A stretch of 64,000 nucleotides of DNA from Parietaria judaica (taxonomy: Eukaryota > Streptophyta > Magnoliopsida > Rosales > Urticaceae): assembly GCA_954871525.1 (NCBI GenBank), contig OX940866.1, positions 11,059,001 to 11,123,000 on the forward strand, in the 5' to 3' direction. This document shows, in pieces, positions 56,201 through 64,000 of the stretch. The first letter of the stretch is position 1, and each line of letters opens with the position of its first letter. The notes under the pieces were generated by a model. That model made no database searches, was not told the origin of the DNA, and saw only the letters and a list, made by a program, of their open reading frames with translations. Both the position numbers and the translations under genes were made by a program.

Positions 56201-59200
56201 GCAACAGCAGGAACCCCTGAATACCCAGCCAGTGCAACCGGTGAGTGTTGTTATTGTAGAAATATATAAAGTTAGGGAGTATATCGGTCCCGGCTCCACC
56301 CTACCAGTTATAACTGTCATACATTGCTGTCTTGTAACTAGAAGATGATGTATATAGTCTTTATACACTTTGTCTCTATAATTATGGCATTTTTTCATAA
56401 CAGAATAACAGGAAAAGGAAAGGGCCTACCTCCTCTGGAGCCGCTAACAGTACCGGAACTGCAAACACAGTTGGCCCTTCACCAAATTCTCAGCCATCTA
56501 CCCCTTCAACGCACACTCCTAATGACGGAAGTGCTATGCCAAACAGCATGCAAAATGTGAATGCGATGTCAAAGAGTATGATGATGTACGGTACTGAAGG
56601 AACGGGTGGTCTTGCATCCTCAACAAATCAGCTTGTAAGTAATCTTTTTTAATATGTTTTAAACATCTAGAAGGTAAATCGAAAATTTGAAATAGAACTA
56701 GGGCTACTGAGAGGTATGTGAGTGAATTACTTTCTTGTATTTCATTCATAGTATACATGCAACAATTACAAAATTAAAATTTTTACAATCATTTTTTGGG
56801 TTAATGACGGTGAAAATACTCACGGTTTGGTCAAAGAACCTCCCATGTACCCAAAGTTCAAAAGTGGTAGCAAAAATACCCAAAGTTGCATTTGGGGAGT
56901 TGACCACTCCATTCTCATTACGCCGTGAACTTACCCGTTAACTTTGGCCACATGGACAAATCTATTTTGTTAAGTGTAATCATTAGGGGTTTAATTAGTT
57001 GTATTAAATAGTATTAATTAGGGGTTTAATTTGTTGTTTTATCGTAAACGAGACTGATGTGGGCTCGTCCACATGGAAAAAATTGTAATGTCAGCAACCC
57101 ACGTTTGTCCACGTGGCCATAATTAACGGGTAAGTTAACGGCGTTACGAGAGTGGAGTGGTCAACTCTCCAAATGCGACTTTGGGTATTTTTGCCTCCAC
57201 TTTTAAACTTTGAGTACACGAAGGGTTCTTTGACCGAACTTTGGGTATTTTCGCCGTCATTAACCCTTTTTTTTTCAAACAAGAAACACACACAATAATC
57301 CAGTCAGGATTCACCAAGATGATGAATCCCGGAAATTCTAAAGCACTGTCTAGAGCAAGGCAAAAAGTCTCCTATGGCGTCTTAAGGTGTCAAAACCCGA
57401 CACAAATAAAACATAACCTATGGCTGCCCCATGTGGGTGCATATTTTAGGTTGATTAAATCTATTAGACTTATTCCACAAAGACTTAATACACTTAATGA
57501 CAGTAAATATAGAAGACAAATAGACAAAAAAGGAGATCAAATAATAACATCATTTCCCCTCTTTTCCCTTCCCTCTACTCCTAAACTGACGAAGGGCTAA
57601 TCAAATAATTACAAATGTCTTTAATTGCAGGATGATATGGATCAATTTGGTGACGTGGACAATGTGGAATCTTTTCTATCACAAGATGATGGAGATGTAA
57701 GAGATTTGTTTGGGACATTGAAACGTAACCCGGAACATGCAACAGAACCCGCAAAGCGTAAGCTCTATACTACAAGCTCAATTGCAACCGAATTATTCAA
57801 TGAGTAATCGGCAGTAGTGTCATCTGAACTTTGCATGTTGGTGCAGCTTTCCCCCTGAACTTTAATGTTTGGAAATAATGCCCAGTCTATACATTCAAAA
57901 ACTTAGCACATTTACTCCAATTGAAGAATGACATAGTTTCATCTTTCTCAGCCTTTTCCTTCAGTGAAGTTAGTTCAATACGTAAGAGTAACAATAAAGT
58001 TGTATGCTGCCATTTTTCGTCGGACGGGAAGCTATTGGCCAGTGCTGGGCATGACAAAAAGGTAGAGTTTATTGTATCATGAAGAAACCAACACTTTTTT
58101 TATACTTATATGCACTCAACTTTAAGATGGAAGCAAGGAAACTTAAGTGAAAATTTGTATTTAAGTGAAATATTTAAATTATTATAATAGTTTTGTTTCA
58201 CAAATTAATATCAATAACTTATGTAAATAACATATTTTTTTATCAGTTCCTAAAAAAAGAAAAGGCTGGGAAGAGATACTCATCCTGTCTCTTTTACTTG
58301 GAAATTAAAGTTCACTTTTGTGTAAGTATATTCACGCTCTGAGAAACAGATGTTACTTTATACACCAATGTTAATTTTCGATGGTAAAACTGTACGTAAT
58401 TTTCAATATTAATAGCATCCACTTTGGAAGTTGTATTCAAATTGGACCGCATTCAAGTTTATAACTCCCTAAGGGATGCTACAAATATTGAAACTTGGGT
58501 ATATTTACCTTCAAAAAATTAAGTTGGGTTTGTAAGTACACCAATTGCAGTCACAATAATCCTTATTTGATTTGACAAAATCAACTGGTTTTCTTCGAAA
58601 CTGATCATAAAATATTCTCTCTGCATGAAATGTTCATAATGATGTGGATTTTCTTATGTGTCAGTAGGTTGTTATTTGGAACATGGAGACTCTGCAAACT
58701 GAGAGCACTCCTGAGGAACACAGTCAAATAATAACCGATGTTCGATTTCGACCAAATTCTACTCAGCTCGCAACATCTTCATTTGATACAACATTGCGAC
58801 TTTGGGACGCTGCAGATGTAACTTCTCTTCTAGCTCCTATTCTTGAATATTATTTTCCTTATATATTCTCAAGATGATGCGAGTTAATTTATAGAACTTA
58901 GGTATGTACGCCGTCATTTTCCCATTTATTATCCTGAGTAAAAAAAAAAAGTTACCTGAGTTTTATCTTGATCTTGCTTATTTTGCAGCCAAACTTTTGC
59001 ATGCGTGCATATTCAGGACATACCTCGCGTGTCCTGTCACTCGATTTTCACCCGAAGAAGACTGATCTATTGTGCTCTAGTGACGCTAATAACGAAATTC
59101 GCTATTGGAATCTCAGCCAATATAGCTGTACCCGCGTATCCAAGGCTAGTACTACTAAATCCTTTTATGATTTATTTATTTTTATCAATGTTATTTATTC

Positions 59201-60640
59201 TACTAAGCATGCGTTAGGTTTTGTTCTAACTTTTAAATAAAAATTACTTAACTGCAGCAAGGAGGCTCCATGCAAGTGCGGTTTCAGCCGAGAATCGGAC
59301 AATATATGGCTGCAGCAGCGGGCAATATCATTTCTTTGATCGAAGTTGAGAGTGACAGACAAATTCACACATTACAGGTGTGAGAAACGATTCCCCTGAA
59401 TTTAAATGTTTCTTGCCGTTGTTTTTAGGATTAATATATTATTTTATTTCAGTAAAAAAAAAAAAAAAAATTAAATGATTCACTTGGTAAGGAATATTTA
59501 TTTTGACTATGCATAAGCTTTAATTGTGGGATATTACTCGGGAATTATAGCTAGAGTAAAGTCTCGTAAGGTCAGGGATTTACATGGATTTCACCATGAC
59601 GAGGTCGATTTTCCTGGGTCGTAACAGGTTCTTTATATGTAGAGTAATCGGCGTCAATCCCGCCTCAGTTTTGCTTAACAACTGCACTTTGCCCCCTGAA
59701 TTTGTTCACTTTTCCCCTGAACCTCATATCTCGTGCAATTACCCTCATTTTGGTGGGTTATTCTGCACCAAAATGAAAGTCCAGGGGCAAAGAGCTTCAC
59801 AAAGACAAATTTATTGGGGAATGTGCCCAAAAACAAACTTCAAGAGGGTTCGAGGGTGAAGTGCGATAAAATAGAGGATTCCACAACGAAATGAAAGTTC
59901 AGCGGCAATATGCTTTGCAAATATAAATTCATAACTTAACATCATGTTTTGATCAGTCACTAATGAGACGACATAATTCTGTACATTTAGGGGCACTCGT
60001 CGGAAGTACACTCACTGTCTTGGGACACAAACGGAGATCTCTTGGCGTCGGTGAGTCAAGATTGCGTGAAAGTCTGGTCATTAACTTCCGGAGATTGCAT
60101 TCACGAGCTCAGTTCGAGCGGCAACGTGTTTCAGACATGCGTTTTTCATCCAAGCTTCCCCAATCTCATGGTTATCGGAGGCTACCAGGTGACACTTTGC
60201 CTATATATTTGTCTCGTAACGATTAGGCATAAATCGGAATCGGGAATTTCACAATTTTTCCTCCCAATCCCTGTTTTCTGAGAATTGAATAACTCCCCGC
60301 AGTCCCTATATAGGTTATTAGAAGTCAATTTTCAGGGTGAAACTACCGAAAACGTAATTTACTATATGTATACATTCTAACTGAAAAGAAGATTAAAATC
60401 CGGTTTCATTTCTGTTTTATGTTTCTTATGTTGCGTGATCTTTTTCTACCATTTAAAAAATTAAACAAAGTTTGCGATTGTCGTGATTGTTTGCAGTCAT
60501 TGGAGCTATGGAACACAGCTGAAAACAAGTGCATGTCAGTCCCAGCACACGAAGGCGTGATATCGGCCTTGGCAAATTCGCCAGCCACGGGAATGGTGGC
60601 TTCGGCCAGTCACGACATGTCCGTTAAGATCTATAAATGA
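53277..60640 (+). CDS. LUH: LEUNIG_HOMOLOG-type transcriptional corepressor, 17 coding exons, 782 aa
   Basis: Nuclear Groucho/TLE-type corepressor; family members bind SEUSS-type adaptors through the N-terminal LUFS domain and repress target genes. Exons: 53277-53308, 53396-53493, 53573-53682, 53774-54063, 54451-54526, 54606-54717, 55131-55180, 55274-55543, 56166-56240, 56404-56634, 57631-57757, 57952-58061, 58668-58817, 58989-59144, 59258-59377, 59991-60188, 60497-60640; frame is kept. Residues 1-90 form the LUFS/LisH domain ([36 protein letters not shown]). A short Gln-rich region follows, not the long Gln tracts of LEUNIG, then a Pro/Ser/Gln-rich middle with NRKRKGP. WD40 repeats run from about 500 to the end. 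The N-terminal wording [20 protein letters not shown] and the 782-aa length fit LUH rather than LEUNIG. The donor of exon 14 appears to be GC (aag|gctagt). Intron 10 contains a MITE. Confidence 0.93.
56798..57266. mobile_element. Mutator-like MITE, copy C, inside LUH intron 10
   Basis: Inverted ends gggttaatgacggtgaaaat / cgccgtcattaaccc, with T-rich flanks in which a 9-bp duplication cannot be judged cleanly. Lies wholly within intron 10 (56635-57630), about 360 bases before exon 11. No splice site of the gene falls inside it. Confidence 0.82.
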
Positions 60641-61338
60641 TTGACTATAGGTAAGATTTTTGCGGTCCGGAACATTCATTTCTTTCTTGTATCGTAATAA
60701 TAAGATTACAATTTACTATGACATTTGCTGCTTCAAATGTTTCACATTTTCTTATTTATTTTATTTTTAGAGCTATTATTGTAAATAGCCGTTTTTCGAT
60801 GTTTAATCATACGATTTCCTATAATTACTCACATTTAAAATTTATTAGTATAATGAATTTTATTTATATGATTGTTGGATTTGTGATACACAGAGAATTT
60901 ATTTTTGTGATGGTTATATTTGAAATAATATACAACAAAATAACTCGAAAATTTAAATTATATAACGTATCTACTTCTGTCTCTTCTGTATATCTTTATC
61001 CTCTTAAAACTTCAAACTATAGTACCCTTGAAATGTTGGCACCGGAAATTCCAACCATATTAAACTTGCCGTGATTTGAAAGCCGTCATCAACTGTTGGC
61101 GTGAATTTTTTGAAGGACAGTCCGTCCCGGGGTTTGGTTTCCGCAATTTCCCGACAACAAGAGTATCTATAGCTTTTAGAAGTCCAAGCATGCTTTGGTT
61201 AAAACTGAGCTGCTTTTTTTTTTGCTACGGAATTGTCATTTTCTTTATGTTGAATATTGGAAATAATATCTAAAAATTAATTCTCGTTATGAATGTCATA
61301 TTTTTTTAATTTTTTTGGCGTACACATTTTGAAACACA
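60641..61338. other. LUH 3' UTR and downstream DNA
   Basis: AT-rich. The 3' UTR probably ends within the first 150 bases (aataataag near 60697 is a possible poly(A) signal). The 118-codon ORF at 60718-61074 has no recognisable features. Confidence 0.4.
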
Positions 61339-61799
61339 GGGTTAATGATGGAAAAAATACCTAAAGTTTGGTAAAAAAAAACCTCTCGCTTATCCAAAGT
61401 TTAAAAGTGGTGGCAAAAGTATCCAAAGTCGCATTTGGGGAGTTGACCACTCCATTCTCGTAACGCAGTTAATTTACCTGTTAACTCTGGCCACGTGGAC
61501 AAACGTGGGTTGCTGACATGGTAACTTTTTGCCACGTGAACGAGCCCAATTAGGGGTTTAATTCATTGTTTTGTCGTAAACGAGGTTGATGTGGGCTCAT
61601 CTACGTGGCAAAAAATTGATATGTCAGCAACCCACGTTTGTCCACGTGCCCAAAGTTAATAGGTAAGTTAACTGCGTTACGAGAATGGAGTGGTCAACGC
61701 CCCAAATGTGACTTTGGGTACTTTTGCTACTACTTTTAGACTTTGGGTACACGAGGGATTCTGTAACCAAACTTTGGGTATTTTTGCCGTCATTAACTC
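61339..61799. mobile_element. Mutator-like MITE, copy D (GGGTTAATGATGG end)
   Basis: Left end gggttaatgatggaaaaaat; right end ttgccgtcattaactctt is eroded. No clear 9-bp duplication. Arms align with copies A, B, C and E, including CACGTGG motifs; part of the core is missing. This copy appears more decayed. Confidence 0.75.
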
Positions 61800-62815
61800 T
61801 TAAAATATATGACAATATCATATATATAATATGCATGTCATGAGTGATGTAAAGTTACATATGAAAACGAGCATAGGAGGATCTTGAAGACAAGAGAACC
61901 TCACAGATTTTGAGACTCAAAAATGACTACTAGAACCTTGTTAAATTATCACTCGATAAATAAATAACCTCGATAAGATAATACTTTTATATGATTCTGA
62001 CTCTAATTAAGATGATTAAATTATACTTTGATAAATTAATAACCTCGATAATATAATAAGATTCTCCAGTCCCAGCAGTATTAATTTATAGAAATTTTAC
62101 TGTATATATATTACATGCCTAAGATAAGAAATATATGTTTATAAAATAAATGGTAAGTATAGATAAATCATAAAAGTACCTTGAAGTATGCAGTATTCCA
62201 CGGCATATTCATAATCTTATTTTGTCATGGAAAAATGATGGAAAATAACTTTTTCCGTGTCACCTAAGTTTCAAATGACTTTTGTTATGGCTCATTAGTT
62301 AAAGGCTACATGTCACCTTTTTACAATCTCATATCTTTCACTTTCCCCTGAATTCAAAAATGTTTACCCCGAAGTCGGAGTTTGTAACCCAATATTCGAG
62401 GTTAGCATCTCCGAATTCATTATTGTTTTAGTAAGCAAATCCTAAATTTTGAATAGGACCACTGTAATCCGACTTTGTGTTATTTTTGCCTGTATTTACC
62501 CTAAAATAAAATGTATTTAATTATGGTTTAGGTTTCTCTCTCTGATTTGTTGCGTAGCTATCTTGTGGTCATAAAGAAGGTTGAATTTTCTGACAAAAAC
62601 AACACAAAAGTGGTTGCCAATCCTTGTTTAATGGTGACCAAATCGGGTGATCACTTCTTTCATGATAAATGACTATTTTGGCAGCCATTTTAATGATCGC
62701 CAATAATTACCTCCTATAGCTTCCGGATTTGGTAATGATATTTAAGATATTGTTCAATGAAAAAAAAAAAAGGAAATTTTATTTTATTTAACTAATTTTA
62801 GTAAAATAAAAAATA
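61800..62815. other. Intergenic, AT-rich
   Basis: No gene or defined element. Confidence 0.4.
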
Positions 62816-63280
62816 GGGTTAATAACGGCAAAAATATCCAAAGTTTGGTCAAAGAACCTCTCGTGTACTCAAAGTTTAAAAGTGATGGCAAAAGTACCCA
62901 AAGTCGCATTTGAGGAATTGACCACTCCATTCTCGTAACGCCGTTAACTTACCCGTTAACTCTGGCCACGTGGACAAATCTGTTTTGTTAAGTGTAATCA
63001 TTAGACGTTTAATTAGCTGTAATAAATAGTATTAATTAGGGGTTTAATTCGTTATTTTGTCGTAAAGGAGGCTGATGTGGTCTCATCCACGTGGCAAAAA
63101 TTGTTATGTCAGCAACCCACGTTTGTCCACGTGGCCAGAGTTAACGGGTAAGTTAACGGCGTTACGAGAATGGAGTGGTCAACTCAATACGACTTTGGGT
63201 ATTTTTGCCACTATTTTTAAACTTTAGGTACACAAAGGGTTCTTTGACCAAATTTTGGGTATTTTTGCCGCCATTAACCC
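62816..63280. mobile_element. Mutator-like MITE, copy E (GGGTTAATAACGG end)
   Basis: Inverted ends gggttaataacggcaaaaat / ttgccgccattaaccc. Perfect 9-bp duplication taaaaaata (62807-62815 and 63281-63289). Arms of about 180 bases hold several CACGTGG motifs. No ORF. Confidence 0.88.
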
Positions 63281-64000
63281 TAAAAAATATATACATGAAG
63301 GTGTATTTCAATTTTTTTTATTATCAATGGTTAGTCGTTATTCACAATTTTAGAAGTTTACTTTTGTATATATTCTCTAGTCTCTAGTTTTGTTTTCTTA
63401 ACAAAAGTATATCTTTTTTTTTTTCAATTCAAAATATGCTCTCTAGATTGAAAAAATCATTATTTTCCGAAAAAAAAAAAAAAACTAAAATGCATCATCT
63501 AAGTATGCAAGTGTATTAATTCTAAACATTGTATGTTAAGGTATTAGTGTATGATCCAAGGGTGTGTTTGTTTGCTCTTAATGAACATCTGAATATTAAT
63601 GAGTCAGATATAGGGTCATTAAGTGCATTTTTTTTTCATGATAAAGATCTTAATGGATCTGAATAAGCACTTAATCGGTCAGATCTAACTTCAGGTCTTA
63701 ACCATTAACAGCTAAAATTTTGTTTATCAGGTTCATATCTCCTCTCACTTTTTCTCTCTTGTTTTATTTTTCTCTTTCCTCTTCAAAACTCCATAACTCT
63801 TTAACCGAGCATCGGATTTACCTAAATAATATACTGTTGGAAAGCTTGCGACGAGATGAATCCAATGATAGGAGGGAAGCTATAGTTTTGATGGTTTTTT
63901 TAATGTACGAATTTATTAATAAAATAAAATAAAAACATTAAAATTAATATAAAATGTAAATAACGAACAATTTTTATTAAATCATTCGAATTAATTTATT
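63281..64000. other. AT-rich end of the window with a half-MITE
   Basis: From 63560 (gggtgtgtttgtttgctctt) to about 63720 the sequence resembles the left half of a common plant MITE with gggtgtgttt ends and cttaatg motifs, but the matching right end is absent. The rest is AT-rich with no gene. Confidence 0.35.

Noticed and set aside
57800..57930. Repeat-like phrase (cccctgaactttaatgtttgg) in LUH intron 11, echoed at about 25950 and 59690
   Set aside because: Similar 'ccctgaactt' phrases occur in introns of GR and LUH and may be an old MITE family, but I could not define paired termini or duplications, so no element is called.

Overview
The window is nuclear DNA of a flowering plant, most likely a eudicot. 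It carries three intron-rich plant genes with canonical GT-AG introns (plus two likely GC-AG introns), an AT-rich intergenic background, and dense plant-type transposable elements (LTR retrotransposons, hAT and Mutator-like MITEs). I cannot name the species. The intron-containing genes were assembled by hand from splice signals and reading-frame continuity; exon coordinates are in each entry.

Layout. 1-8500: no host gene; a degraded repeat landscape with a hAT-like element (2275-3597) containing a second hAT-like MITE (2686-3442), a short inverted-repeat element (about 4292-4649) and a 2.7-kb solo LTR (5295-7989). 8700-16960: an 18-exon non-lysosomal glucosylceramidase (GBA2/GH116 type, 936 aa, + strand), with a 229-bp solo LTR in intron 13 and a tandem duplication over the 3' splice site of exon 6. 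20200-26710: a 16-exon cytosolic-type glutathione reductase (497 aa, + strand), with a G-box-rich MITE upstream. 28768-29724: a secreted glycine-rich protein on the - strand (318 aa, one exon). 31634-47237: one 15.6-kb Ty3/gypsy element of the Tat type (dual RNase H), bounded by 992/991-bp LTRs and a perfect 5-bp target duplication. It carries a broken gag-pol on the + strand and, antisense downstream of pol, a multi-exon ORF split by a 2745-bp solo LTR. 48900-52660: clustered MITE-like elements. 53277-60640: a 17-coding-exon LEUNIG_HOMOLOG-type Groucho/TLE-like corepressor (782 aa, + strand), with a MITE in intron 10. 61000-64000: two more MITE copies and AT-rich sequence.

The host genes are functionally unrelated: sphingolipid catabolism, glutathione redox, cell wall or secreted matrix, and transcriptional corepression. 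They share a landscape shaped by a MITE family with GGGTTAATGACGG termini (five copies, some with perfect 9-bp target duplications), which carries G-box (CACGTG) motifs.

I see no CRISPR array, tRNA, rRNA or prokaryotic system. The most unusual items are the antisense, intron-containing, apparently self-promoted gene inside the retrotransposon, and the local MITE burst.
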